Source of the DNA: Tenacibaculum pacificus
GTDB lineage: Bacteria; Bacteroidota; Bacteroidia; Flavobacteriales; Flavobacteriaceae
Length of the DNA stretch: 64,000 bases
NCBI RefSeq assembly: GCF_027941775.1
Contig: NZ_CP115917.1
Span: 2,275,001-2,339,000, forward strand
Reading direction: 5' to 3'
Shown: positions 35,719-45,136 of the stretch, piece after piece
How the letters are laid out: each line of letters starts with the position of its first letter
Position numbering within the stretch: the stretch's first letter is position 1
Notes under the pieces: model-generated
The model's input: the letters and a program-made list of their open reading frames with translations, nothing else
What the model was told of the DNA's origin: nothing
Databases searched by the model: none
Program-made: the position numbers and the translations under genes

Positions 35719-37252
35719 ATGAATAAAGCTTTAAACTTCTTACTTATTTTTTTAATCTATCAAAATGTAGTTTTTTCTCAAAAAACAATGCTTTGGAGAG
35801 ATGTTGATATTCAAAAATTTGGAAAAGAAACTATTTACAAGAATTTAAAAGGCGAAAAATTAACAGGATTATTTAAAATAGCAGACCGTAATGGTGCTTA
35901 TTCTAAAGTTACATTTTCAGATGGTTTAATTTCAAATTCAAAATTTAATTACGATTCTGATGGCGTTTTATATTCAAAAATAAACTACAAAAACAGCCTT
36001 AAAAATGGTGACTTTACGGTTTATTATACTGATGAATCAATCAAAAGAAAGGGTTCTTATATTGCTGGAAAAAAAAATGGAAAATGGAGTACCTATAATA
36101 AAGAAGGTGATGAAATTGCGGTAGAAAATTATAAAAATGATGTTAAAAACGGGCTGTTTTGGGAACATTCTAAATCTAGAATAAATCAAGATAAAATTGT
36201 TGTAACTCAAAAAGAATATAAAAATGGACTACCTAAAGGAACATGGTTTTCTAAAGATAATGGAAAACTTATTTGGGAGAAGAAATTTATAGCACCTAAA
36301 ACATATACGCTAAAAAACTATCATAAAAATGGTACTATTAAAAACCGTAAAGAATATAAAAATGATGAATATTTTGGGCATTGGTTTCAAAAAAATGAAG
36401 AAGGTGATTTAAAATGGGAAAAGGAATATTACTCAAATAACGATTATACTGAAAAAAGATACCATTGAAAATAACAGGTTGCAATATCAAAAAAACTATA
36501 AAAATGGGCGTATTGATGGTGAATTAGTTACCTATAATAAAGAAGGTGAAAAAACAAAATCAGAATTTTATAAAAACAATAAAAAACATGGTAAGTGGTT
36601 TAGACAATATAGTTATGGGAATATTATACTAGAAGAGTATAATGAAGGAAAACCTGCTGGTAAATGGCTTAAAAAAGATAAAAACGGGAATACTTTTTTT
36701 GAAAAATCATATTCAAATCCAGGAAAATATAGTTATAAGAAATATCATATCAATGGAAATATTAAAGAAGCTGGAACATACAATAAAGGCAAATTAAATA
36801 GCGATTATTTTAAATATAACTTAAATAAAGTACTTTTAGTAAAACGATTCTATGAACATGGAAAACTGATTGATTCAGAATTGTATTTTGAAAATGGAAA
36901 TAAAAAAGAAATAATCAAAAGAATTGGAAAGTCAGACAATGCAACTGTTGAAATATATAACAAAGATGGTTTTTTAATTAAAAAAGGTACATATTTAAAA
37001 AAATACAAAAATGGGTTATGGAAGTTTTTTGAACCTAAAAAAGGACGTTTAGTAGAGGAAATAACATATGCTAACAACTCTAAACACGGACTTTACAAAA
37101 AATATAACGCTGCTAATATCATTTCAATAAAAGGTAATTACATCAATAATAACAAAGATGGTGTTTGGAAATATTACGATTTAGCAGGTAGTATAAAAAA
37201 AGAAATTGTTTATCAATTAGGTAAAAAAATATCGACTAAAACTTTTGATTAA
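35719..37252 (+). pseudogene. Exported MORN-repeat (YwqK-like) protein, split by a frameshift
   Basis: The first frame (35719-36468) has a signal peptide (LLIFLIYQNVVFSQ) and many repeats of the type NGxxxxYYxxGxxKxxGxYxxGxxxGxWxxY, for example YIAGKKNGKWSTYNKEG. It stops at TEKRYH. The second frame (36479-37252) continues the same repeats (YKNGRIDGELVTYNKEGEK). Taking one A from the six-A run near 36453 joins them through EKDTIENNRLQYQKN, giving 510 residues. Function unknown; such repeats occur in surface or toxin-antitoxin related proteins. Confidence 0.78.
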
Positions 37253-37255
37253 AAT

Positions 37256-37297
37256 AAAAAACGTCTTATTATTATAAATAACAAGACGTTTTTTTGT
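37256..37297. terminator. Bidirectional terminator
   Basis: Stem AACGTCTT/AAGACGTT with A and T runs between the converging MORN gene and rlmN. Confidence 0.72.
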
Positions 37298-37318
37298 GAA
37301 ATTTCTATAAAAAAATTA

Positions 37319-38359
37319 CTACGATTTATTAGCTAATTGACCACAAGCAGCATCAATATCTTTTCCTCGTGAACGACGAACGTTTACTGTAATATCGTGC
37401 ATTTCTAAATTTGAAATATAATTATTGATAGCCTCAGGACTTGCCTGTTTAAATTCAGGGTCGCCAATAGGATTATATTCAATTAAATTTACCTTACAAG
37501 GCACGTGTTTACAAAACTGGATTAAAGCATTAATGTCTTCTTTTTTATCATTAAGACCACCCCAAACAACGTACTCATAAGTAATCATTCTTTCTGTTTT
37601 CTCATACCAATATTCTAAAGCTTCTTTTAAATCTTTTAAAGGAAACGTCGCATTAAAAGGCATAATTGAAGTACGAACCTCATCAATAGCTGAATGCAAA
37701 GAAACTGCTAAATTGAATTTTACTTCGTCATCAGCCATTTTCTTTATTATTTTTGGTACTCCTGATGTAGAAACCGTAATACGCTTAGGAGACATTCCTA
37801 AACCTTCTGGAGATGTAATTTTTTCTATTGATTTAATTACATTGTTGTAATTCATTAAAGGTTCTCCCATCCCCATAAAAACAACATTCGAAAGTTTTTT
37901 ATTGTAATAAAGTAAACTTTCTTTATTGATAGCTGCTACCTGATCAAAAATTTCATCAGGATTTAAATTACGCATTCTTTTTAAACGTGATGTTGCACAG
38001 AATCTACAATCTAAACTACAACCTACTTGACTAGAAACACAAGCCGTAGTTCTAGTTTTTGTTGGTATTAAAACCGATTCTACCACTAAACCATCGTGTA
38101 AACGCACCGCATTTTTTACAGTTCCATCTTTACTACGTTGCATTGTATCAACCTGAATATGATTAATTACAAAGTTTTCATCTAACATTTGACGTGTACC
38201 TTTCGATAAACTAGTCATATCATCAAACGAATGTGCCGATTTACTCCACAACCACTCGTATACTTGATTTCCTCTAAATGCTTTATCTCCATTGCTTACA
38301 AAAAAATCACGAAGTTCTTCTTTTGATAATGCGCGTATGTCTTTTTTCTTAACTTCCAT
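37319..38359 (-). CDS. rlmN: 23S rRNA (A2503-C2) / tRNA (A37-C2) methyltransferase RlmN
   Basis: 346 residues from the ATG at 38357-38359 (MEVKKKDIRALSKEEL). A longer frame to 38386 exists but the added nine residues look non-coding. The radical SAM cluster is GCSLDCRFC (CxxxCxxC), ACVSSQVG precedes it, and the C-terminal methyl-carrying Cys is in DAACGQLA. It methylates A2503 of 23S rRNA and A37 of some tRNAs. A terminator overlaps its leader. Confidence 0.95.
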   Translation of the reverse strand: MEVKKKDIRALSKEELRDFFVSNGDKAFRGNQVYEWLWSKSAHSFDDMTSLSKGTRQMLDENFVINHIQVDTMQRSKDGTVKNAVRLHDGLVVESVLIPTKTRTTACVSSQVGCSLDCRFCATSRLKRMRNLNPDEIFDQVAAINKESLLYYNKKLSNVVFMGMGEPLMNYNNVIKSIEKITSPEGLGMSPKRITVSTSGVPKIIKKMADDEVKFNLAVSLHSAIDEVRTSIMPFNATFPLKDLKEALEYWYEKTERMITYEYVVWGGLNDKKEDINALIQFCKHVPCKVNLIEYNPIGDPEFKQASPEAINNYISNLEMHDITVNVRRSRGKDIDAACGQLANKS

Positions 38360-38374
38360 CGGGTACAAAAATAC

Positions 38375-38408
38375 AAAAAACCTCACAAGTATCCTTGTGA
38401 GGTTTTGT
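38375..38408 (-). terminator. Terminator between queA and rlmN
   Basis: Nine-bp stem CCTCACAAG/CTTGTGAGG (38381-38389 with 38394-38402) with A and T runs. It separates queA from rlmN, so the two are independently transcribed. Confidence 0.82.
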
Positions 38409-38427
38409 TATTAATATTATGCTATTT

Positions 38428-39477
38428 TTATAAAATTAACATCGCATCTCCATACGAGTGAAATTTATATTTTTCTTTAATTGCTTCTTGGTAAGCTTCC
38501 ATCATAAAATCATGACCAGCAAATGCTGAAACTGTCATCATTAAAGTAGATTTTGGTGAATGAAAATTTGTAACCATACAATTTGCAACACTAAAATCAA
38601 ATGGAGGAAAGATAAATTTATTTGTCCATCCTTCAAATTCTTTTAATTTTCTTTTAGATGTAATTGAAGATTCTACAGTTCTCATTACGGTAGTACCAAC
38701 GGCACAAACTCTTTTCTTCTTTGCTATGGCATTGTTTACCATATCTGCAGTTTCTTGAGTTACCTTGATTTTTTCAGAATCCATTTTATGTTTCGATAAA
38801 TCTTCTACCTCAACTGGATTGAAAGTACCTAAACCAATATGTAAAGTTATTTCGGCAAAATCAACACCTTTAATTTCTAAACGTTTCATTAAATGTTTAG
38901 AAAAGTGTAAACCTGCTGCTGGAGCTGCTACTGCACCTTCATTTTTTGCAAAAATTGTTTGGTAACGATCTTCATCAGATGCCTCAACTTCACGCTTAAT
39001 ATACTTAGGTAATGGAGTTTCACCTAACTTTACTAATTTTTCTCTAAACTCTTCGTAAGGTCCATCATATAAAAAACGTAATGTTCTACCACGTGATGTT
39101 GTATTATCAATAACCTCAGCAACTAAACTTTCATCGTCTCCGAAGAACAATTTGTTACCTATTCTGATTTTCCTTGCAGGATCAACTAAAACATCCCACA
39201 AACGGTTTTCAGCATTTAGTTCACGTAGTAAAAACACTTCAATAAGAGCACCAGTTTTTTCTTTATTCCCGTACATACGAGCAGGAAAAACCTTTGTATT
39301 ATTTAACATTAGCACATCTCCTTCATCAAAATAATTGATTAAATCTTTAAACAATTTATGTTCAATTTTTTGAGTATCTCTATGTAACACCATTAAACGT
39401 GCTTCATCTCTATGCTCTGAAGGATATTCTGCTAATAACTCTTCTGGTAATTCAAAACTAAAATTTGATAATTTCAT
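38428..39477 (-). CDS. queA: S-adenosylmethionine:tRNA ribosyltransferase-isomerase QueA
   Basis: 349 residues. Starts [19 protein letters not shown], then [44 protein letters not shown] and the terminal domain with [18 protein letters not shown]. QueA makes epoxyqueuosine from preQ1-modified tRNA with SAM as ribosyl donor. All usual blocks are present. A promoter lies at 39499-39530. Confidence 0.95.
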   Translation of the reverse strand: MKLSNFSFELPEELLAEYPSEHRDEARLMVLHRDTQKIEHKLFKDLINYFDEGDVLMLNNTKVFPARMYGNKEKTGALIEVFLLRELNAENRLWDVLVDPARKIRIGNKLFFGDDESLVAEVIDNTTSRGRTLRFLYDGPYEEFREKLVKLGETPLPKYIKREVEASDEDRYQTIFAKNEGAVAAPAAGLHFSKHLMKRLEIKGVDFAEITLHIGLGTFNPVEVEDLSKHKMDSEKIKVTQETADMVNNAIAKKKRVCAVGTTVMRTVESSITSKRKLKEFEGWTNKFIFPPFDFSVANCMVTNFHSPKSTLMMTVSAFAGHDFMMEAYQEAIKEKYKFHSYGDAMLIL

Positions 39478-39498
39478 TTATATTTTTTTCTTACTTGG

Positions 39499-39530
39499 CA
39501 AATATACAATTTCGAGATAGGCCTTGTCAA
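39499..39530 (-). promoter_or_regulatory. Candidate promoter of queA
   Basis: On the minus strand, TTG (39528-39530), 21 bases, then TATATTTG (39499-39506). It lies 22 bases before the queA start. Confidence 0.55.
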
Positions 39531-39542
39531 GTGATTTGCCTT

Positions 39543-40775
39543 TTATTTTTGTTTAATCGTTTCTAAACCTACTTGTTGCATATCCTTCCAAAAATTTCGG
39601 TACGATTTACTAACCACTTCTGCATCTGAAATAATAATAGTAGTTTTTAATGCTAAAGGAGCAAAAGCCATTGCCATTCTATGGTCATTATATGTAGTAA
39701 TTGCAATATTTTTATTGATACTATTAGCAACCTTTAAATGTAAACTTTGGTTAGTAATACTAATATTTGCACCTAATTTAATTAACTCTTCTTTTAATGC
39801 CTCTAACCTATCTGTTTCTTTTATTTTTAAGGTATGAAGCCCTGTTAAATCACAAGCAACTCCTAATCCAAAACAAGTAACAACAATGGTTTGCGCAATA
39901 TCTGGAGCATTTTTTAAATTTTCTGTTAAAATAGCAGTACTATGCTTTTCTTCTTTAGATAAAACAATCGTATTCTCTTTAAAAGTAGTTGTTACACCAA
40001 AATGTTTATAAATAGTAGCCAAACAATTATCTCCTTGTAAGCTATCTTTTTTATAAGCTGTTAATTCTACTGTAGCACCTACTTTACTCAACGCTATTAA
40101 CGAATAAAAATAAGAAGCAGAACTCCAATCAGATTCAACAACTATATTTTGAGGTACAACATTTTCTAAAGCTTCAATTTTTATACTATTTTTGATAAAA
40201 GTAGCCGAAACACCTATTTGATGCAATAAAGATAACGTCATTTCAATATATGGTACAGAAGTAACAATACCTTTTAAATCAATTGCTAACCCATTTTTTA
40301 AACTAGGTGCAATTAACATTAAAGCCGAAATGTATTGACTACTTACATTACCATCAATAGAAACAGTGTCTTTTTCTATTTTTTTACCTGTAATTTTTAT
40401 TGGAGGATATCCATCTTTTTCTAAATATTCAATATCTGCACCTAAATCACGAAGTGCATCAACTAAAATTTTAATAGGACGATTATGCATTCTCTCAGAC
40501 CCTTGTAAAACTTTTGTTACGCCTTGTTGAGTTGCAAAAAAAGCAGTTAAAAAACGCATTGCAGTACCTGCATGACCAATATCTGCTATTTCATTATCAG
40601 AAGATAAAGCTTCTTGTAAATGATGTGTATCATCTGAATCTGATAAATTTTCAATATTTATATTCGAAAATAATTGTTGTAAAATTAACAATCTATTCGA
40701 TTCACTTTTTGATCCAGAAATAATTACCTCTGAATTAATTGTTTTATTCCTACTGCTAGTCAGTTCTAAGTTCAT
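39543..40775 (-). CDS. aroA: 3-phosphoshikimate 1-carboxyvinyltransferase (EPSP synthase)
   Basis: 410 residues, a little short of the ~427 of E. coli. Conserved blocks are IISGSKSESNRLLIL, DIGHAGTAMRFLTAF, RMHNRPIKILVDALR, and KETDRLEALKEEL near the C-terminus. It joins phosphoenolpyruvate to shikimate-3-phosphate in aromatic amino acid synthesis. Downstream of a two-gene cluster (82-aa protein and MazG) on the same strand. Confidence 0.93.
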   Translation of the reverse strand: MNLELTSSRNKTINSEVIISGSKSESNRLLILQQLFSNINIENLSDSDDTHHLQEALSSDNEIADIGHAGTAMRFLTAFFATQQGVTKVLQGSERMHNRPIKILVDALRDLGADIEYLEKDGYPPIKITGKKIEKDTVSIDGNVSSQYISALMLIAPSLKNGLAIDLKGIVTSVPYIEMTLSLLHQIGVSATFIKNSIKIEALENVVPQNIVVESDWSSASYFYSLIALSKVGATVELTAYKKDSLQGDNCLATIYKHFGVTTTFKENTIVLSKEEKHSTAILTENLKNAPDIAQTIVVTCFGLGVACDLTGLHTLKIKETDRLEALKEELIKLGANISITNQSLHLKVANSINKNIAITTYNDHRMAMAFAPLALKTTIIISDAEVVSKSYRNFWKDMQQVGLETIKQK

Positions 40776-40802
40776 TATTATATAATTTTGAAAAAATACT
40801 AT

Positions 40803-41051
40803 TTATTTTGTTTTTTTATTTACTACATAAATAGCATATAAAACACTAACTGTTATTTTAGTTAACCAAAACCGAATCCATTTATCTTCTGAAAAATTGA
40901 TATTATGTACCGTTTCAAAATCTCCAGAAAACAAGGCACTTCCACTATTTACTAATAATGAAAATATTGTTACAAAAATTAAAAATGGTACACTTACTTT
41001 AAGTACATTAACCCAAAAACTTGCTTTTTGTATATTTTTAGTAAAACTCAT
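40803..41051 (-). CDS. Small membrane protein (82 aa)
   Basis: No family recognised. Two hydrophobic segments (VLKVSVPFLIFVTIFSLLV, ~16-34, and WLTKITVSVLYAIYVVN, ~62-78). It begins right at the MazG stop (41052) and is followed after 27 bases by aroA, so it looks like part of a MazG-small protein-aroA unit. Confidence 0.72.
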   Translation of the reverse strand: MSFTKNIQKASFWVNVLKVSVPFLIFVTIFSLLVNSGSALFSGDFETVHNINFSEDKWIRFWLTKITVSVLYAIYVVNKKTK

Positions 41052-41393
41052 TTATTTTAATTTTTCGTTATTGTGATGACGATCATGATCACGCTTTGTT
41101 TTTATATCTAATTTTTTATCAAAAGCATCTTGTAAGTTAATACCTGTTTGATTAGCCAAACATAATACCACAAACATCACATCTGCCAATTCTTCTCCTA
41201 AATCTTTATTTTTGTCACTCTCTTTTTCGCTTTGTTCTCCATAACGACGTGCAATAATTCGTGCAACCTCTCCTACTTCTTCCGTTAATTGTGCCATGTT
41301 TGTTAATTCATTAAAATAACGAACTCCATGCTTTTTAATCCAATTATCTACTTCTTTTTGGGCGTCTTGTATATTCATTTTTACGTTGGTCAT
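41052..41393 (-). CDS. MazG-family nucleotide pyrophosphohydrolase
   Basis: 113 residues. The metal-binding helices have LTEEVGEVARIIARRY (ExxE) and DLGEELADVMFVVLCLAN (ExxxD), the signature of all-alpha MazG NTP pyrophosphatases. It probably hydrolyses non-canonical or excess NTPs. The start at 41393 has an in-frame ATG five codons in (41378) as an alternative. Confidence 0.88.
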   Translation of the reverse strand: MTNVKMNIQDAQKEVDNWIKKHGVRYFNELTNMAQLTEEVGEVARIIARRYGEQSEKESDKNKDLGEELADVMFVVLCLANQTGINLQDAFDKKLDIKTKRDHDRHHNNEKLK

Positions 41394-41522
41394 TTAAAAC
41401 TTCAAATATAAATATTTCTTTTGGGCTACGTAATTCGCCAAGGCGGATTTTTTCTAATCTCATCAGCTTTAAACAAAAAAGTGCATTTTTGTCAGGATAT
41501 AACAATTCAAAGCAGTTAAACT

Positions 41523-42728
41523 TTATTTTATTTCTTTTTGAATCATTCTATTTAAAAGATAAAAGAAAAACAAACCTACTACAGCTATTGAAATAATAAC
41601 CCACCATGTGATATCAAAACCATAATTATCGATTAAACGCATTCCTGAATTATGCCCAAAAATATGTGCTAAAGAAAATGCAATGCTATAATACGCCATA
41701 TATTCTCCTTGATTTCCTTTCTTTGATCGTTCCATTACAAAAGCATTTGAAAACGGAAAAGCTATCATTTCACCAATAGTCATAAAAAACATTCCTACAA
41801 TTAAAATACCGCTCCATCCTGTTAAGTTTAAAACTAAAAAGCTAATTGCCGTTAAAAATAAACCGACAAAGATCAAACATTCTTTACTATATTTACTTTC
41901 TTCTAACCACTTAATTAAAGGCATTTCTAGTGCAAAAATAATAAAACCATTCATTGCCATTAATAACCCAATTTCTAATTCTGATAAATGATGAGCAACT
42001 TTATAATACAATGGTATAGTCGAAAATAACTGTAAAAATATAAATCCGAAAATAAACATCCCTATAAAAAATATCCAAAAAGCTTTATCAGAAAATACAG
42101 AAACAGGGTTTTCAACTTTTACTATTTCTGATGCTCTTGCTTTTTTAGGATTCAATACTTTTACTAATAAAAAAGTTGCTAAAACACACGTAATTCCGTC
42201 TACCCAAAACAATCCATTATAACTTAAACTAGTAATAATTAAACCTCCAAGTGCAGGACCTGCCGAAAATCCTAAATTAATTGCTAAACGAATTAAAGTT
42301 ACCGAACGTGTACTATTTTCTGGCTTACTATAAGCACTTAAAGCGACAAACATTGCTGGTCGAAAAGTATCTGCAACTAGCATTACTAAAAAAATCCCAA
42401 TACAAAACCCATAAAAAGTAGAAACAAATTGTAAAGCGATAAATAATAAACCTGTTAAAAACAGACTCACTTTCATCACTTTATAAAATCCTATTTTATC
42501 GGTTAATTTCCCGCCCAACCAAGATCCAATAACAGATCCTAATCCAAAACAAGTCATTATCCAACCTACATCTTTTAAACTAAAATTTAAATCTTTAGTT
42601 AAATACAATGATAAAAAAGGAATCACCATCGTTCCCGCTCTATTTATCAAGGTTATTAAAGCTAACCACCAAACTTCTTTCGAAAGTCCTTTAAAAGTAG
42701 CTAGATAATTAAAATATAGTTTTTTCAT
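41523..42728 (-). CDS. Major facilitator superfamily transporter
   Basis: 401 residues and 12 predicted transmembrane segments. The loop 2-3 motif GSWLGGKLTDKIGFYKVM is typical of MFS, and MEMIAFPFSNAFVMERSKKG lies in the second half. Substrate not evident; the overall look is of a multidrug-efflux or sugar-type MFS. It is followed by a ~130-base gap before MazG. Confidence 0.88.
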   Translation of the reverse strand: MKKLYFNYLATFKGLSKEVWWLALITLINRAGTMVIPFLSLYLTKDLNFSLKDVGWIMTCFGLGSVIGSWLGGKLTDKIGFYKVMKVSLFLTGLLFIALQFVSTFYGFCIGIFLVMLVADTFRPAMFVALSAYSKPENSTRSVTLIRLAINLGFSAGPALGGLIITSLSYNGLFWVDGITCVLATFLLVKVLNPKKARASEIVKVENPVSVFSDKAFWIFFIGMFIFGFIFLQLFSTIPLYYKVAHHLSELEIGLLMAMNGFIIFALEMPLIKWLEESKYSKECLIFVGLFLTAISFLVLNLTGWSGILIVGMFFMTIGEMIAFPFSNAFVMERSKKGNQGEYMAYYSIAFSLAHIFGHNSGMRLIDNYGFDITWWVIISIAVVGLFFFYLLNRMIQKEIK

Positions 42729-42768
42729 AAGTTCTAGTTCTAGTTTTATTTTGAATTTGATATAAAAA

Positions 42769-42800
42769 TAAAAAGTCCGACTGTGAAGTCGGACTTTTTA
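42769..42800. terminator. Strong hairpin terminator
   Basis: Thirteen-bp stem AAAAAGTCCGACT/AGTCGGACTTTTT (42770-42782 with 42787-42799) and a four-base loop. Its A run makes it a minus-strand terminator as well as plus. Confidence 0.82.
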
Positions 42801-43249
42801 TAATTGATATATTTTATACTTAAATAATCATAATACATAAACAGCCCGAGTTATACCGTATCTTACGGTTAACCAGCATTGCTTATAAGTATTAAAAATT
42901 GTCATTTTTTTGTATTGAAGTGTAAATCTATAAAAAAAAGAACTATGTTTTACATTTATCAATAACTTAGTTTGTTTTTATACTCATTCTAAACAAACAT
43001 AAAACACAACAAAAAGATGCTTTAACACCTTTTACAGGTATAAAAACACCTTTCAACTTATATTTAATATTTTTTTTAAGTTGTTATGCTATCTTTAACT
43101 TGTAAATGAAACATAAAGTAAATTTCGACAAACAGACAGAAATCACTAAAAAGAAACATTTATAGTAAAAAGCTTAAAAAGAAGTAAAACACCAATATTA
43201 AAAATTATTACTATATGCTTATAATTTTACCAGAAAATAAATTTACCGA
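42801..43249. other. Gene-free 450-base stretch with a structured segment
   Basis: No credible ORF. At 42840-42895 there is an unusually GC-richer segment with the hairpin ACCGTATCTTACGGT and the flanking CAGCCCGAG and ACCAGCATTGC. A minus-strand TATGTTTG lies at 42994-43001, so a minus-strand RNA ending at the hairpin 42769-42800 is possible. The rest is AT-rich without features I can name. Confidence 0.45.
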
Positions 43250-44002
43250 CTAACTTAAGATTTTATACAAAATAGGCTTACTTGGCGTAGCATCATTTTC
43301 AAAAGGCGCTATCATTAAGTTTAAAAAGTAAGTACCATCTTTTATTGAATCTTCTACATAAATAAACTCTGTTATAGTTGCATCAAAACGAATTTCACTT
43401 GCTGTATTCCAAAAAGCATTATGAGATACTAACTTTCCTTCATCCTTTTCTTTATCTACCGAAGGTAAATCGATTAATAAATGCTTAATATTTTTTTCTT
43501 TCAGATAAACAACTCCTTCTTCTAATAAATATGGCGGATTTGTATTTGAATACCTACCTCTTAGTTTTTTATCAGAATTTGGTAATGTTCTAATAACAAC
43601 GGCTTCTGATTGCTTGTTTTTTAATACAAGTTCTAATTGTTCTTTTGTTATTACTAAATCTCCGTTTTCTAATTTCTTCGGATAAATGCTTATCACCTCA
43701 GCCAAAAAGAAAAACTTATTTAAATTTTTATTGATAGAATGCACTTTTTTAGTGATATGCCCAACACATTCGGTGTGTGTTATGTGCGAATGTGGATTAA
43801 AAGAAATCATATTAAAATTAACCGCTGCACCTTGCGCTACACTACCTACCCAATCATCTAATTTAACAGGAGTTATTTTTGGGTCATCAATATACCAAGC
43901 ATTTACACTTTCTTTTGATACATCAATTGCAATTGAAATATCTAAAGGATTCGCTAAATCTATTTTATATTTTTCTGAATTATGATGTATTTCTGCAATC
44001 AT
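43250..44002 (-). CDS. Cyclase-family protein (kynurenine formamidase-like)
   Basis: 250 residues of the Cyclase/KynB fold. The metal-binding motif, normally HxGTHxDxPxH, is HSHITHTECVGH here, so a Gly is Ile and the Asp is Glu. Other blocks are YLLEEGVVYLKEKNIKHLLI and LPSVDKEKDEGKLVSH. The family includes kynurenine formamidase and amidohydrolases; the substrate is not determined by sequence. Five bases separate it from hemW. Confidence 0.82.
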   Translation of the reverse strand: MIAEIHHNSEKYKIDLANPLDISIAIDVSKESVNAWYIDDPKITPVKLDDWVGSVAQGAAVNFNMISFNPHSHITHTECVGHITKKVHSINKNLNKFFFLAEVISIYPKKLENGDLVITKEQLELVLKNKQSEAVVIRTLPNSDKKLRGRYSNTNPPYLLEEGVVYLKEKNIKHLLIDLPSVDKEKDEGKLVSHNAFWNTASEIRFDATITEFIYVEDSIKDGTYFLNLMIAPFENDATPSKPILYKILS

Positions 44003-44007
44003 ACTTT

Positions 44008-45135
44008 TTATTTTATTCTAAATAATTCTGAAGCTAAACCATCTGCTAAAAACTTTCCTTTAGGAGTAGTTTTTAAAGTATTATTTGCAATGATTAATAA
44101 TCCTTCGGATATAAATTTTTCTGATGATTTTAATAAATCATCTTTAAAACATACTTTAAAATTTGCTTGAATTTCAGCTAATGAAACGCCCCAAATAGTT
44201 CGTAAACCTGTCATTAAATATTCATTAAACTGGTCTTCTTCCGATAATTTTTCTTGTTCATTCGGAAGATTTCCTTCTTGTAATTCCTTTATATATTTTG
44301 CATTATTGGCCATATTCCAACTACGATGCGTTTTACTAAACGAATGTGCCGAAGGGCCTATTCCGATATATTTTTTACCCAACCAATACGAAGTATTATG
44401 TTTCGAAAAATAATTTAGCTTTCCAAAATTTGATATTTCGTAATGTACAAATCCGTTTTTAGCGGTTTCTGCTACTAAAATATCAAAATGTTCTTTGGCT
44501 TCTGTTTCGTCAGGTTCGGGATATTTTCCGTTTTTAACAAAACTATCTAAAACCGTTTTTGGCTCAACAGTTAAGGCGTAACTCGAAATATGATTTACAC
44601 CAAAATCGAAAGCAATTTGCAAATTTTCTTTCCATCGCTCGTTACTCATATTCGGAACGCCATAAATTAAATCGACGGTAATATTATCAAAATAACGAGT
44701 TGCTATTGACAAACATTCTTTCGCTTCTTTTGAATTATGCGCACGATTCATACTTTTTAAATCTTCTTCAAAAAAAGATTGCACACCAATACTTAATCTG
44801 TTAATTGGCGAATTTGCGAGTTCTAAAATTTTTTCTTCGGATAAATCATCAGGATTTGCCTCTAGTGTAATTTCAGGATTTTCGATAACTTTATAATGCT
44901 GATAAATCGCATTTAATAAACTTGTTATTTCTTCGGATGATAATAATGATGGAGTTCCGCCACCAAAATAAATAGTTTCAATTATTTCGTTTTGTAATTC
45001 TTTTTTTCGGATTTCTAATTCTGTTATTAAACACGAAATTAGCTCGTCTTTCTTTTTTAAAGAAGTCGAAAAATGAAAATCGCAATAAAAACACGCTTGC
45101 TTACAAAATGGTATGTGTATGTAGATTCCTGCCAA
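44008..45135 (-). CDS. hemW: Radical SAM heme chaperone HemW (starts with TTG)
   Basis: 375 residues. FCKQACFYCDFHF has the CxxxCxxC cluster (Cys11, 15, 18), then YFGGGTPSLL and LEANPDDLSEEKI. HemW carries heme and delivers it to respiratory proteins; it was long annotated as coproporphyrinogen oxidase. The start is unusual: the only in-frame start after the upstream stop is TTG at 45133-45135 (reads TTG GCA GGA). The KAP NTPase stop is at 45137-45139, one base upstream. Confidence 0.92.
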   Translation of the reverse strand: MAGIYIHIPFCKQACFYCDFHFSTSLKKKDELISCLITELEIRKKELQNEIIETIYFGGGTPSLLSSEEITSLLNAIYQHYKVIENPEITLEANPDDLSEEKILELANSPINRLSIGVQSFFEEDLKSMNRAHNSKEAKECLSIATRYFDNITVDLIYGVPNMSNERWKENLQIAFDFGVNHISSYALTVEPKTVLDSFVKNGKYPEPDETEAKEHFDILVAETAKNGFVHYEISNFGKLNYFSKHNTSYWLGKKYIGIGPSAHSFSKTHRSWNMANNAKYIKELQEGNLPNEQEKLSEEDQFNEYLMTGLRTIWGVSLAEIQANFKVCFKDDLLKSSEKFISEGLLIIANNTLKTTPKGKFLADGLASELFRIK

Positions 45136-45136
45136 A

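Noticed and set aside
35719..37252. MORN/YwqK gene as the antitoxin of a toxin-antitoxin module
   Set aside because: No toxin gene lies beside it; the repeats alone do not support that function.
42840..42895. Structured segment as a tRNA or known riboswitch
   Set aside because: It has no T-loop or acceptor stem, and it is not the leader of the nearest genes; I recognise no riboswitch core.
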